Assembly (NCBI RefSeq): GCF_011006175.1
Contig: NZ_CP048795.1
Location: 1,769,092 to 1,805,817, forward strand
DNA: 36,726 nucleotides
Source of the DNA: Hydrogenobacter sp. T-8
GTDB lineage: Bacteria; Aquificota; Aquificia; Aquificales; Aquificaceae
Direction: 5' to 3'
Position numbers and translations under genes: made by a program. Shown piece by piece: positions 22,332 through 30,701 of the stretch. Every line of letters begins with the position of its first letter. The first letter of the stretch is position 1. The notes beneath the pieces are model-generated. The model was not told where the DNA came from. It ran no database searches and was given only the letters and a program-made list of their open reading frames with translations.

Positions 22332-22652
22332 ATGCAGTGTGAAACCGCTCTCTTGGTTAGGATGTTTTTTGGCGAAGATGACAAGTATGAGGGAAAGCCT
22401 CTTTATAGGTATGTGGTAGAGTTTTGTAAAGAGAAAGGTGTTGCGGGGGCTACAGTCTTTAGAGGTATATTAGGCTATGGCAAGTCTTCTGTGATACACA
22501 AAGCAGGTATTTTTAGCCTATCTTCTGACCTTCCAATAGTAGTGGAGATAGTGGATTGTGAGGAAAAAATTCAAGAGATTTTGCCTGAGCTTTCAAAACT
22601 TGTGAAGGACGGCATAATAACCCTTGAAAGGGTGAAAGTAATCAAGGCTTAA
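22332..22652 (+). CDS. DUF190 protein (second copy)
   Basis: This second DUF190 has LVRMFFGEDDKYEGKPLYRY (8-27), GVAGATVFRGILGYGKSS (36-53), and a C-terminal IITLERVKVI strand. It is only moderately similar to the first copy, so the two are old paralogues rather than a recent duplication and could form a heteromer. The ATG is 2 bp after the fluC stop, in the same operon. The stop interlocks with the convergent membrane-protein gene (TTAA, 22649-22652). Confidence 0.85.
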   Translation: MQCETALLVRMFFGEDDKYEGKPLYRYVVEFCKEKGVAGATVFRGILGYGKSSVIHKAGIFSLSSDLPIVVEIVDCEEKIQEILPELSKLVKDGIITLERVKVIKA

Positions 22653-22942
22653 TCTTCGTGTCTTCTATGCATTTCCACGACCACCTTCCACATCACAGGT
22701 GGGATAAATAAATATGCGAAGACGCTGAAAAGAATTATAGCTCTCCACAGTATGTCAAGATAAGGAGAAAAAACCATTCCAAGACCAGCGAGAAACTGGA
22801 AGATCGCAAAGGAATAGGAAATTCTTACAAGAAGGGGGAGGCCGGAGAACCTCCCTATGGCATAGAGTATAGCATAAGTTCCCGCAAAAAAGACCATGAG
22901 AAAACCATAGAGCATGAGCTTGTATAAGGTTTCAGCCAACAA
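22649..22942 (-). CDS. Small membrane protein following norB
   Basis: The protein has three to four hydrophobic helices (about residues 8-28, 35-55 and 62-88) and a basic, charged C-terminal tail (EMHRRHED). I do not recognise the family; position suggests an assembly or stability partner of NorCB. The frame is open to a TTG at 22966, but AAGGAGG lies 6 nt before the TTG at 22942, inside the end of norB, and makes that the better start (97 residues, 11-nt overlap). The next ATG is at 22915. It is the third gene of the norC-norB unit. Confidence 0.65.
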   Translation of the reverse strand: MLAETLYKLMLYGFLMVFFAGTYAILYAIGRFSGLPLLVRISYSFAIFQFLAGLGMVFSPYLDILWRAIILFSVFAYLFIPPVMWKVVVEMHRRHED

Positions 22943-24341
22943 CTTCAGCCTCCTTAAGGGCTTCAACTCTTTTGCCTGCAGTCAAAAGGTCATAGAGGAG
23001 GACAACATAAGAGAGGAAGAAAATAACTCCAAAAAGAAGCCTCCACTTAAAGGCTTCTTCCATCCAAGGATGCATCTGAGCCTGTATAAAGGCTTCCCAT
23101 GTGCTTCCGAGAGTTGCCCTCTCTATCATTGTCTGTGCAAAGCCCGCAACAGTTAAAGCGGCTACCATACCAAATATGCCTATAATCATGCCAATGTAGG
23201 CGATTTTCCACGGCGTTCCGTTGAGAATGTATCCCTCTTTAACCCTTGTTTTACCAAGAGCAAAGTAGAAGAGGGCAAGGTTTGCAGAAACGTAGGCTCC
23301 AAAGAAGGCAAGATGTCCATGGGCTGCAGCCATCTGCGTGCCATGGCTGAAAAGGTTTATCTGGGGCAGGGTATGCATAAAACCCCATACACCTGCACCA
23401 AATAGATTTCCAAAAGCCTGAGCGAAAGCCCAAAAGAGTGCAGGTCTATTTACAGTTTTCAGCTTGTGAACACCGGCGTCGTAAACTGCGTGTATAACCA
23501 TAGCAACAAGAGGCAAAGGTTCAAGTGAAGAGAAAAATCCCCCAATCCCCAGCCAGTATTCAGGTGTGCCAATCCAGTAGTAGTGATGTCCAAGTCCCAA
23601 TATACCTGTGCCAAAGACCAACATAACTTCCACATACAGCCATGCCTCTATTATTTTTCTTGGCGTGCCCAGAAGGTGCATCAGAAGCCATCCCATTAAG
23701 ACACCTACAAGGACCTCCCAAGTAGCTTCCACCCATAGATGAACAACCCACCACCACCAAAACTGGTCAACAGATATGTTTGGTGTAAAGAACATACCAG
23801 CAAGATAAAGACCAAAGAGAAAGGCAAGGTCTACTATAAGAACGCCAATAATGCCAGTTATTTTTCTTGCAGCAACCGCTGTGCCTATTACATTAAAGGC
23901 AACTATGAGGGCTACTGCAACTATGCCTATGTCCGCCCAGCGCGGAGCTTCTATGTATTCTCTTCCTTCAGTTATGAACCATAAGGTAAAGAAGTCTCCA
24001 GAGCCAAACTGTTTGAAAAGATACACAAGCACAACAACCGCCACTGCACCCACGAAGGCAAAGTAGGCAAGTTTACCCAGTTTTATACCAACTACTTCCC
24101 TCCCTGTTTCAAGAGGTAGAAACCAGTATATGCCAGCTATGAAACCCATGAGAAGCCAGACTACCATGGCGTTTATATGGAGCATCCTATTGGTCATAAA
24201 GTTTAGAATTCCATAGAGAAAGTCAGGGTTTATGAACTGTATAGCGGATAGGAGACCAAAGAGAAGTTGGGCACCGAACAAGAGAATAGCGGTCCAAAAA
24301 TACCAAAGAGCTAACTTTTGAGATTCATAAAGTCTTTCCAT
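22932..24341 (-). CDS. norB: Nitric oxide reductase catalytic subunit (cNOR type)
   Basis: NorB reduces two NO to N2O at a haem b3/non-haem iron centre in the inner membrane. The 469-residue protein has about 12 helices. By position, H55 and H343 bind haem b, H341 binds haem b3, and H201, H252, H253 and Glu205 bind FeB; Glu274 matches another conserved glutamate of the active-site region. The motifs VVHLWVEATWEV and LGHHYYWIGTP are clear, and no quinol-oxidase-type N-terminal extension is present. It follows norC by 12 bp with a GGAGGTG ribosome binding site and overlaps the small membrane-protein gene at its 3' end. Confidence 0.93.
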   Translation of the reverse strand: MERLYESQKLALWYFWTAILLFGAQLLFGLLSAIQFINPDFLYGILNFMTNRMLHINAMVVWLLMGFIAGIYWFLPLETGREVVGIKLGKLAYFAFVGAVAVVVLVYLFKQFGSGDFFTLWFITEGREYIEAPRWADIGIVAVALIVAFNVIGTAVAARKITGIIGVLIVDLAFLFGLYLAGMFFTPNISVDQFWWWWVVHLWVEATWEVLVGVLMGWLLMHLLGTPRKIIEAWLYVEVMLVFGTGILGLGHHYYWIGTPEYWLGIGGFFSSLEPLPLVAMVIHAVYDAGVHKLKTVNRPALFWAFAQAFGNLFGAGVWGFMHTLPQINLFSHGTQMAAAHGHLAFFGAYVSANLALFYFALGKTRVKEGYILNGTPWKIAYIGMIIGIFGMVAALTVAGFAQTMIERATLGSTWEAFIQAQMHPWMEEAFKWRLLFGVIFFLSYVVLLYDLLTAGKRVEALKEAEVVG

Positions 24342-24353
24342 GGTTACACCTCC

Positions 24354-25031
24354 TTATTTTTGTGATACTTGAACCTCAGGGAAGTTTGCAGGAAAGCCAT
24401 TGGTATCTATGGCAGACATCCATTTGAGGTATGCAGTCACAGCCTTGGCTTCATCCTCTGTAAGCCTGAGGTTGGGCATTTTCCTTACCCAAGTGGGATA
24501 CTTGTCCGGGTTCATGAGCCACGTTTTCATGGCTTCCTCCCTTGAGCTTGCTCCTACCATGGGCATTATTTGTTTGTCCCACTTAGGGTCAAGCCATGCT
24601 TTTGTAAGGTCTGGAGCATAGTAAGCTCCATTTCCAAGGAGGGTGTGGCAGTCCATACAGTTCCTACTTTGAATAACCAGCTTACCTTTTACGATTAACT
24701 CCTCAGCTTCCTGTGGACTCCATACTTTTCCAAAAAGCCCCACCTCTTTCCCTAATACAGGCTCCATAGCCCTTCTGTCCGCATTGTAAACATAACCTAT
24801 CTCCCTGTTTATTACATCCGCTCCGGGGACCCGCTTGCTTCCCATACTTATAGCCTGAACCGTATGGAAAGTCAGAAGAACCAGTGTGATGGCCATAACA
24901 GAGCTTGTAATTATGGCTGCCACCTTCCAGAAGCTCGGCTCAAGCCAGTGACGTCCTCTTGCAAGGATAAGGCTGATAACAAGGGAGACAAGAAGGGTTG
25001 CAACCACTACCTCCAGCCACCCTATACTCAT
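24354..25031 (-). CDS. norC: Nitric oxide reductase cytochrome c subunit
   Basis: NorC is the membrane-anchored cytochrome c that feeds electrons to NorB. The single haem site is C125-M-D-C128-H129, with M185 as the likely axial Met (VRKMPNLRL). The family is usually about 150 residues with one N-terminal anchor. This protein has 225 residues and two hydrophobic segments (about 7-24 and 37-57), so it carries an extra N-terminal helix. The region RVPGADVINREIGYVYN (67-83) and the haem domain match the family. AGGAGGTG precedes the ATG. A TTGACA box lies 59 nt upstream. Confidence 0.92.
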   Translation of the reverse strand: MSIGWLEVVVATLLVSLVISLILARGRHWLEPSFWKVAAIITSSVMAITLVLLTFHTVQAISMGSKRVPGADVINREIGYVYNADRRAMEPVLGKEVGLFGKVWSPQEAEELIVKGKLVIQSRNCMDCHTLLGNGAYYAPDLTKAWLDPKWDKQIMPMVGASSREEAMKTWLMNPDKYPTWVRKMPNLRLTEDEAKAVTAYLKWMSAIDTNGFPANFPEVQVSQK

Positions 25032-25089
25032 AGCTACACCTCCTTAGTAAAGAATTACTTACTGATAAATTTATAGCTCTTTGCAATCC

Positions 25090-25095
25090 TGTCAA
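25090..25095 (-). promoter_or_regulatory. -35 box of the norCB operon
   Basis: A perfect TTGACA on the minus strand. The matching -10 is uncertain: AAATTT at 17 nt or TATAAA at 14 nt. I see no symmetric FNR/NnrR-type half-sites in the 143-bp gap, so a separate NO-responsive activator site is not evident. Confidence 0.35.
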
Positions 25096-25116
25096 GGGTT
25101 TTTCAATGGACTTATA

Positions 25117-25145
25117 TTGACATCTGAGAAGGGACAACCTAAGTT
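25117..25145 (+). promoter_or_regulatory. Promoter of the GYD-domain gene
   Basis: TTGACA (25117-25122), a 17-nt spacer and TAAGTT (25140-25145), followed by a leader of about 23 nt with AAGGAGGG before the ATG. Confidence 0.45.
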
Positions 25146-25174
25146 TACATATAGACCTTTAAGGAGGGACTGAC

Positions 25175-25486
25175 ATGGGTATATACGTGATGCTTACAAA
25201 AATATCTCCCTATGCGGTTAAGAACCTTGAAAAACTCAAAGAGATTGAACAACACATTGAAAAGCTCATAGAGGAAAACTGTCCAAATGTGAAATGGCTT
25301 ATGAACCTTGTAGTTTTTGGACCCTATGACTATCTTGACATCTTTGAAGCTCCAAGTGACGAAGAAGCTGCAAAGGTAGCTATGATAGTTAGGTCCTTTG
25401 GCCACGCTACAACGGAAACTTGGCCCGCAATAGAGTGGAAAGACTTCAAGGATATAATAGGCAAGATAAAGATAGACTACAGCTGA
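25175..25486 (+). CDS. GYD-domain protein
   Basis: This 103-residue protein has the ferredoxin-like GYD fold: MGIYVMLTKISPYAVKNL at the start, the signature-like FGPYDYLDIFEAPSDEEAAK (49-68), and MIVRSFGHATTETWPAIEW (73-91). The function of GYD proteins is unknown to me; small dimeric proteins of this kind bind ligands or cofactors. It is divergent from norC with its own strong promoter and a good ribosome binding site. Its neighbourhood suggests, but does not prove, a link to NO or nitrogen-oxide stress. The next gene, der, follows after 23 bp. Confidence 0.82.
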   Translation: MGIYVMLTKISPYAVKNLEKLKEIEQHIEKLIEENCPNVKWLMNLVVFGPYDYLDIFEAPSDEEAAKVAMIVRSFGHATTETWPAIEWKDFKDIIGKIKIDYS

Positions 25487-25509
25487 GTTTGATTTAAACT
25501 TTTTTCCTT

Positions 25510-26808
25510 ATGGCTGACCTTCTGATAGCAGGAAGACCCAATGTGGGCAAGTCTACTCTCTTTAACAGGCTTGTAAAGAGGCGCAAGAGTATAGTCCACG
25601 ACATGCCGGGCGTCACGAGGGATATAGTGGAGGGAACTGCCCAGTGGCAGGGCAGAAGTTTTACAGTGGCGGATACGGGCGGACTTCTTGAGAAGGGTGA
25701 TGAGATAACAGAAGGCATCAAGAGACAGGTTCAGAGGGTTTTGGATAAAGCAAAGGCAATAATATTTGTGGTGGACGGAAGAGAAGGGCTGACCGCCGCA
25801 GACCAATATATCGCCGAGCTACTATATCCTTATAAGGAAAAAGTGTTCTTGGTGGTGAACAAGATTGACCACAGCGGGCTTGAAGACAGGGTTTACGAGT
25901 TTTATTCTCTTGGCTTTGAAAGGGTCTTCCCTATCTCCGCTCAACATGGGAAGGGCGTAGGTGAGCTACTTGATAGTCTATTGCGGGTGCTTCCCGAAGC
26001 TGAGGAAAGGGCTGTAGAAGGCATACGCATAGCCCTTGTGGGAAGACCCAACGTAGGAAAGTCCTCCCTGCTAAATTCCATACTCAGAGAAGAGAGGGTT
26101 ATAGTCTCTCCTATTCCCGGCACCACCAGGGATGCGGTTGAAGTGCCCTTCTCCTTTGATGGAAAGGATTTTGTCCTGATAGATACGGCCGGTATAAGGA
26201 GGAGGAGCAGGGTTGAGTATGGTGTGGAGTTCTTCTCCGTGGGCAGGTCCATAAGGGCAATAGAGCTTTCGGATATATCTTGCCTTGTCCTTGACCTATC
26301 AGAGGGTATAACAGACCAAGACAAGAAAATTGGAGGGCTGATAGAGAGAAGGCATAAGGGGTGTGTAATCGTAGGCAACAAGATGGACCTTGTAAAAGCA
26401 AGCAAGAGGGAAATTGAAACCTACATAAGAAAAGAGCTTTACTTTCTTGACTTTGCACCCATAGTGTTAACCTCAGCTGTCAGGGGTGAGGGCATTAATG
26501 AGCTTTTAAGAGCTTGTGAGGAGGTGTGGAAAGACTATAACCTGCAGCACAAAACCTCCTTCGTAAACAGGGCTGTGGAAAAGGTGCTAAGAGAGAAGCA
26601 CCCACCCTCTCAGAAGGGCAAACAGGTAAAGGTATACTATGCCTTCCAAGAAGGCACAAGACCGCCCACGGTGGTGGTCTTTACCAACAACCCAGAGCTT
26701 TGGAGGAAGGATTATCTTAGGTTTTTTGAAAGGAGGCTTAGGGAGTATCTTGGGATAAGGAAGGCACCTTTAAGGCTCATTTTGAAAGGCAGGGAGGAGA
26801 AGGAATAA
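25510..26808 (+). CDS. der: Ribosome biogenesis GTPase Der (EngA)
   Basis: Der is an essential GTPase with two tandem G domains that acts in 50S subunit assembly. The first P-loop is GRPNVGKST (8-16) and the second is the repeat of GRPNVGKSS near residue 178. Each domain has its DTAG-type motif (VADTGGLLEKGD and LIDTAGIRRRSR) and NKxD (NKIDH and NKMDL). The C-terminal KH-like domain ends in RLILKGREEKE. At 432 residues it is complete. No ribosome binding site is obvious before the ATG. Confidence 0.96.
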   Translation: MADLLIAGRPNVGKSTLFNRLVKRRKSIVHDMPGVTRDIVEGTAQWQGRSFTVADTGGLLEKGDEITEGIKRQVQRVLDKAKAIIFVVDGREGLTAADQYIAELLYPYKEKVFLVVNKIDHSGLEDRVYEFYSLGFERVFPISAQHGKGVGELLDSLLRVLPEAEERAVEGIRIALVGRPNVGKSSLLNSILREERVIVSPIPGTTRDAVEVPFSFDGKDFVLIDTAGIRRRSRVEYGVEFFSVGRSIRAIELSDISCLVLDLSEGITDQDKKIGGLIERRHKGCVIVGNKMDLVKASKREIETYIRKELYFLDFAPIVLTSAVRGEGINELLRACEEVWKDYNLQHKTSFVNRAVEKVLREKHPPSQKGKQVKVYYAFQEGTRPPTVVVFTNNPELWRKDYLRFFERRLREYLGIRKAPLRLILKGREEKE

Positions 26809-26829
26809 ACTGCTATAAAATAGAGGACT

Positions 26830-29800
26830 ATGATAGAAAGCCTATTTAAAAACCTTTGTCCCAACTGTGGAGGAGATATAAGCTCAGAAAGGCTTGGGCT
26901 GGGTCTTCCCTGTGAGAGATGTATGCCAAAGGTGGGAGACTACTGCAGGGGTCTCCTAAGAGAGGGAGAACTTACGAAGCTCTGCCATGTGGAGGCTCAG
27001 CTGAGGTTGTGGGAGGAGCATTTTGAAAGCTATGTCAGGTCAAAGCCCTGGAGCCTCCAGCTCAGCTGGGCAAAGAGGGTTTTTCTTGGAAACTCCTTTG
27101 GGCTTTTGGCACCCACGGGCGTTGGCAAAACCTCCTTTGGTCTTTCCATGGCAAGTTATCTGGCAAAGAGGGGTAAAAGGTCTTACATAATACTCCCTAC
27201 GCGCCTCCTTGTAGATCAAACAGTTCAGAGGCTCTTCAACTTTGGGCTTGAGGAGAGGGAGATACTCTACTTTTCAGAGGACAGCCAAAAGCAAAAGGAC
27301 ATAAAGAAGGCAAGGCTTCAGGAGGGGGACTTTAAGGTGCTTGCCACAACCTCCATGTTTCTGTATAAAAATCAGGAGACCATACCGAGGAATTTTGACT
27401 TTGTGTTTGTGGACGATGTGGACGCCTTTCTGAAGACCGCAAAAAACATAGACAAGCTCCTGCTTCTACTTGGCTTTTCTCAGGAAGACATAGAGCTTGC
27501 CATGAGGCTCATAAGGCTGAAGGAGCGAAGGGGCAAAGATGAGGAGGACTGGGAGGGTATAAAGGAGCTTTCGCAAAGGGTAAGAGAGCTTTCAGAAAAG
27601 AGGAAGGGAGTGCTTGTGGTATCCTCTGCCACTTCCAATCCTCGCTCAAACAGGATAAAGCTCTTTAGAGAACTGCTTGGCTTTGAGGTGGGAACACCCA
27701 CCTTTTACCTTAGGAATGTGGTTGACCTGCATGAAGATATTGATACAAGACCCATAGAAGAGTGGGTGAGGCTTTTGGGGAAGGGTGGCCTGCTCTTTAT
27801 TCCTTCGGACAAGAGAAAGGAGTATGTAGATGAGGTGATAGAAAGCCTACAAGATAAGGGAATAAGGGCGGTCTCTTACGAGAGCGTGGACGAGCGCGTT
27901 CTGAGGGAATACGAAGAGGGTAAGATAGACCTGCTTGTGGGAATAGCCTCCTATAGAAACCCCCTTGCGAGGGGCATAGACCTGCCTCATGTGATAAGGT
28001 ATGCCCTATTTTATGGAGTTCCCAAGATAGTTATATCCCTAAGGTTTGAGCAAAACCTTTCCCATCTTCTTTGGGCTCTTATGTCCATAAGAAGCCTTGT
28101 GGCTAAAAACATGCCCGATAGGCTAAGGAATATAGACCGCTGGCTTGAAAGCCTAAGAAGATACCAATACCTCAGTGAGGACTTCCTCAGGGATAAGCCT
28201 GAGCTGGTAGAAAGGATAAACAGGCTAAGGGCAGATGTGGGGAGATTCCTTGCGGAAGAAGAAATCCTTAGGCTGATGCAAACCTCGGAGGAGATAACCC
28301 TGAGAAAAACAGAAGATGGCTACCAGATGGTGGTTTCTGATGCCACAGGATACCTACAGGCGAGCGGAAGGGTTTCTCGTATGTTTGCTGGGGGTATAAG
28401 CAGGGGTGTAAGCCTTGTGCTTGTGGATGACAAGAAAGCCTTTAGGCATCTGATAAAGAAGATAAAGTGGTTCAATGAGGATATAAGGTTTGAAAGCGTC
28501 AAGGATATTGACCTCAAGGAGCTACTGGAAGAGGTGGACAGAGACAGGGAAAAGATAAGAAGGTTCTTGTCCGGCGAGGAAAAGCCAGAGAGCAGGGAGC
28601 TACTAAAACCTGTGCTTGTGGTGGTGGAGTCTCCCAACAAGGCAAGGACCATAGCGGGTTTCTTTGGCAAGGCGGTAAGGAGAAGAGTTGGAGAGCATGA
28701 GCTATTGGAGACCTCTACAGAGGACAGATACATAATGATAACCGCAAGCCTTGGGCATGTGCTTGACCTCAATAAGGAGGAGGGCTTTCATGGAGTTTAC
28801 ATGAACGGCAAGCCCGTGCCTGTCTATGAAACCATAGAGGGAAAGGAAAGGATACTTCAAAGCCTTAGGCGTATGGCTATAGAAGCCCAGGAGATACTCA
28901 TAGCCACAGACCCAGATACGGAGGGTGAGAAGATAGGCTGGGACGTGGCGCAGGTGCTTAGGGCACACAACCCTAACATAAAAAGGATGGAGTTCCACGA
29001 GGTTACCAAAAAGGCTATAAAGAAAGCCCTCAAGGAAACTAGAGACTTTAACCTCAATTTGGTGAAGGCTCAAGTTCTACGAAGGGTTGCTGACAGATGG
29101 GTGGGCTTTGAGTTTTCAAAGCTCCTACAGAGTACCTTTGGAAAGCAGTGGCTATCGGCTGGGAGGGTTCAGACGCCAGTTCTGGGCTGGATAATACAGA
29201 GGGAGAGGGAATACAGGCAGAAGGTCTACAAGGTCGTGGTTCCCGTGGATGAGGGAGGAAAGCTAAGGGTGGATTGGAGTTTTGAAAACAAGGAAGAGGC
29301 AGAGACCTTTTATTCCATGCTTTCGCAGATAAGGGTTGAGCTAATAGAAGAGAAGCAAGAATTGAAAAATCCACCACCACCTTTTAGCACAGACACCATG
29401 CTAAAGTCTGCCAGTGATATCTACAGGTGGTCTCTGCCAAAGACTATGAACCTTGCTCAAACCCTCTTTGAGCTGGGATACATAACCTACCACAGGACGG
29501 ACTCCACAAGGGTGTCTGACTACGGTATAGGCTTGGCTAAGGAATACATAAGGGAAGAGTTTGGAGAGGAATACTTTCATGCAAGGGTATGGGGAGAGGG
29601 TGGAGCTCATGAATGTATAAGACCCACAAAGGGCATAGACCCAGAGGAGCTAAGAGCTCTATTTCTAAGCGGTCAAGCGGAAGGTCTATCCAGAGAACAC
29701 ATACTGCTTTACGAGCTTATCTTTAGGCAGTTTATGGCAAGCCAGATGAGACCAGTAAAGTTAAGAGTGTATAAGCTCCACATCCTTGCAGATGGAAGGG

Positions 29801-30264
29801 AAAAGGAGGTTGAAGTGCCTGTTGAAGTGCTTGAAGATGGCTGGAACAGGTTAATACCCTTAGAGGTTTACAAGCCCATATTAGGCTCTGTGGATGTCTC
29901 TGAAAGGAAAAAGCTCCTTTCACAGCCAAAGGCTTATCTATACACTCATGGAGAGCTGGTGCAGGAGATGAAAAGAAGGGGCATAGGCAGACCTTCCACT
30001 TACGCAAGCATAGTGGAAAAACTCATAGAGAGGGGCTATGTAATAGAAAACAAGGGCTTTCTCATTCCTACAAAACTTGGAAAGGAGGTATACAGCTACC
30101 TACAGAGCAGGGAGGAGGTTCATGAGTTTCTTAAGGAGGAGTTTACCAGAAGGCTTGAAGAGCTTATGGACAAGGTGGAGGAGGGCAAAGAGGACTATGC
30201 GGACATACTTAAGGACCTTTACAGGAGTATAATAGAATTGGATAAAAAGCTGGAGGTAGTTTGA
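26830..30264 (+). CDS. rgy: Reverse gyrase
   Basis: Reverse gyrase couples an SF2 helicase-like ATPase to a type IA topoisomerase, adds positive supercoils and is found in hyperthermophiles. Order: N-terminal zinc finger with C10, C13, C28 and C31; Walker A APTGVGKTS near 94-102; VDDVDA Walker B at 194-199; the LVVSSATS motif III; and a latch-like insert. The TOPRIM start VVVESPNKARTIAGFFG is near 594-610, followed by DPDTEGEKIGWD and the catalytic Tyr887 in ITYHRTDS. The 1144 residues are complete. The second zinc finger usually found after the HGVY segment is missing: no Cys is present in the TOPRIM part around 640-680. AGAGG lies 3 nt before the ATG. Confidence 0.96.
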   Translation: MIESLFKNLCPNCGGDISSERLGLGLPCERCMPKVGDYCRGLLREGELTKLCHVEAQLRLWEEHFESYVRSKPWSLQLSWAKRVFLGNSFGLLAPTGVGKTSFGLSMASYLAKRGKRSYIILPTRLLVDQTVQRLFNFGLEEREILYFSEDSQKQKDIKKARLQEGDFKVLATTSMFLYKNQETIPRNFDFVFVDDVDAFLKTAKNIDKLLLLLGFSQEDIELAMRLIRLKERRGKDEEDWEGIKELSQRVRELSEKRKGVLVVSSATSNPRSNRIKLFRELLGFEVGTPTFYLRNVVDLHEDIDTRPIEEWVRLLGKGGLLFIPSDKRKEYVDEVIESLQDKGIRAVSYESVDERVLREYEEGKIDLLVGIASYRNPLARGIDLPHVIRYALFYGVPKIVISLRFEQNLSHLLWALMSIRSLVAKNMPDRLRNIDRWLESLRRYQYLSEDFLRDKPELVERINRLRADVGRFLAEEEILRLMQTSEEITLRKTEDGYQMVVSDATGYLQASGRVSRMFAGGISRGVSLVLVDDKKAFRHLIKKIKWFNEDIRFESVKDIDLKELLEEVDRDREKIRRFLSGEEKPESRELLKPVLVVVESPNKARTIAGFFGKAVRRRVGEHELLETSTEDRYIMITASLGHVLDLNKEEGFHGVYMNGKPVPVYETIEGKERILQSLRRMAIEAQEILIATDPDTEGEKIGWDVAQVLRAHNPNIKRMEFHEVTKKAIKKALKETRDFNLNLVKAQVLRRVADRWVGFEFSKLLQSTFGKQWLSAGRVQTPVLGWIIQREREYRQKVYKVVVPVDEGGKLRVDWSFENKEEAETFYSMLSQIRVELIEEKQELKNPPPPFSTDTMLKSASDIYRWSLPKTMNLAQTLFELGYITYHRTDSTRVSDYGIGLAKEYIREEFGEEYFHARVWGEGGAHECIRPTKGIDPEELRALFLSGQAEGLSREHILLYELIFRQFMASQMRPVKLRVYKLHILADGREKEVEVPVEVLEDGWNRLIPLEVYKPILGSVDVSERKKLLSQPKAYLYTHGELVQEMKRRGIGRPSTYASIVEKLIERGYVIENKGFLIPTKLGKEVYSYLQSREEVHEFLKEEFTRRLEELMDKVEEGKEDYADILKDLYRSIIELDKKLEVV

Positions 30265-30659
30265 TGGTTTTGCATCCTCTCTTTGCGTATCCAACGGTAT
30301 TATTAGCCCTTGGTGTGTTTGCCCTCTACATAGTTAGCTTGCTAAAGTTAAGGGGTATGATGAGGTATGCACTCTACTTGAACGTAGTCCTTATAGTGTT
30401 TGCCTTGCTTTCTGTGGTATTTGGATTTGGTATTTCAAACGTTCCTTTGGTGCAGTCAAAGGTGCCTTTTATATGGGGATTTCCTCACAAGTGGAACGGT
30501 ATATTTCTGCTTATCCTTTCTGTGCTAACCTTTGTGGTCTTTTGGTTTAAGGGGGAAACCGCTGGAAAGAAACTCATCCTGCTCCCCGCAGTGGGGATCT
30601 TGGTAGTCCTTTTCCAGTTTTTCACAGGATGGATGCTTAGGTTGGTATTTTTCTCCTGA
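30264..30659 (+). CDS. Unrecognised small membrane protein (131 residues)
   Basis: Four hydrophobic helices are visible (about 7-24, 32-55, 73-92 and 100-125), with a short loop containing two Phe-Pro-His-like elements (WGFPHKWNG near 69-77) and an N-terminal HPLF. Such paired His positions resemble haem-binding membrane proteins, but this is only a resemblance. The frame also includes a TTG three bases earlier. I take the ATG at 30264, in a TGATG overlap with the reverse gyrase stop and 8 nt after GGAGGT. It is co-transcribed with reverse gyrase; dxs follows after 42 bp. Confidence 0.65.
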   Translation: MVLHPLFAYPTVLLALGVFALYIVSLLKLRGMMRYALYLNVVLIVFALLSVVFGFGISNVPLVQSKVPFIWGFPHKWNGIFLLILSVLTFVVFWFKGETAGKKLILLPAVGILVVLFQFFTGWMLRLVFFS

Positions 30660-30701
30660 TCTCCCTTGAAAGGTAAAAAGGAAGGCATAGCTTTATAAAA
30701 C

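Noticed and set aside
21656-22652. Recent tandem duplication of the two DUF190 genes
   Set aside because: The two proteins share the family motifs but differ widely in between, and the DNA shows no long repeat, so they are old paralogues.
25032-25174. FNR/NnrR-type or sigma-54 site between norC and the GYD gene
   Set aside because: No symmetric TTGAT-N4-ATCAA-like site and no correctly spaced GG/GC pair are present; TTGACA boxes on both strands suggest housekeeping-type promoters.
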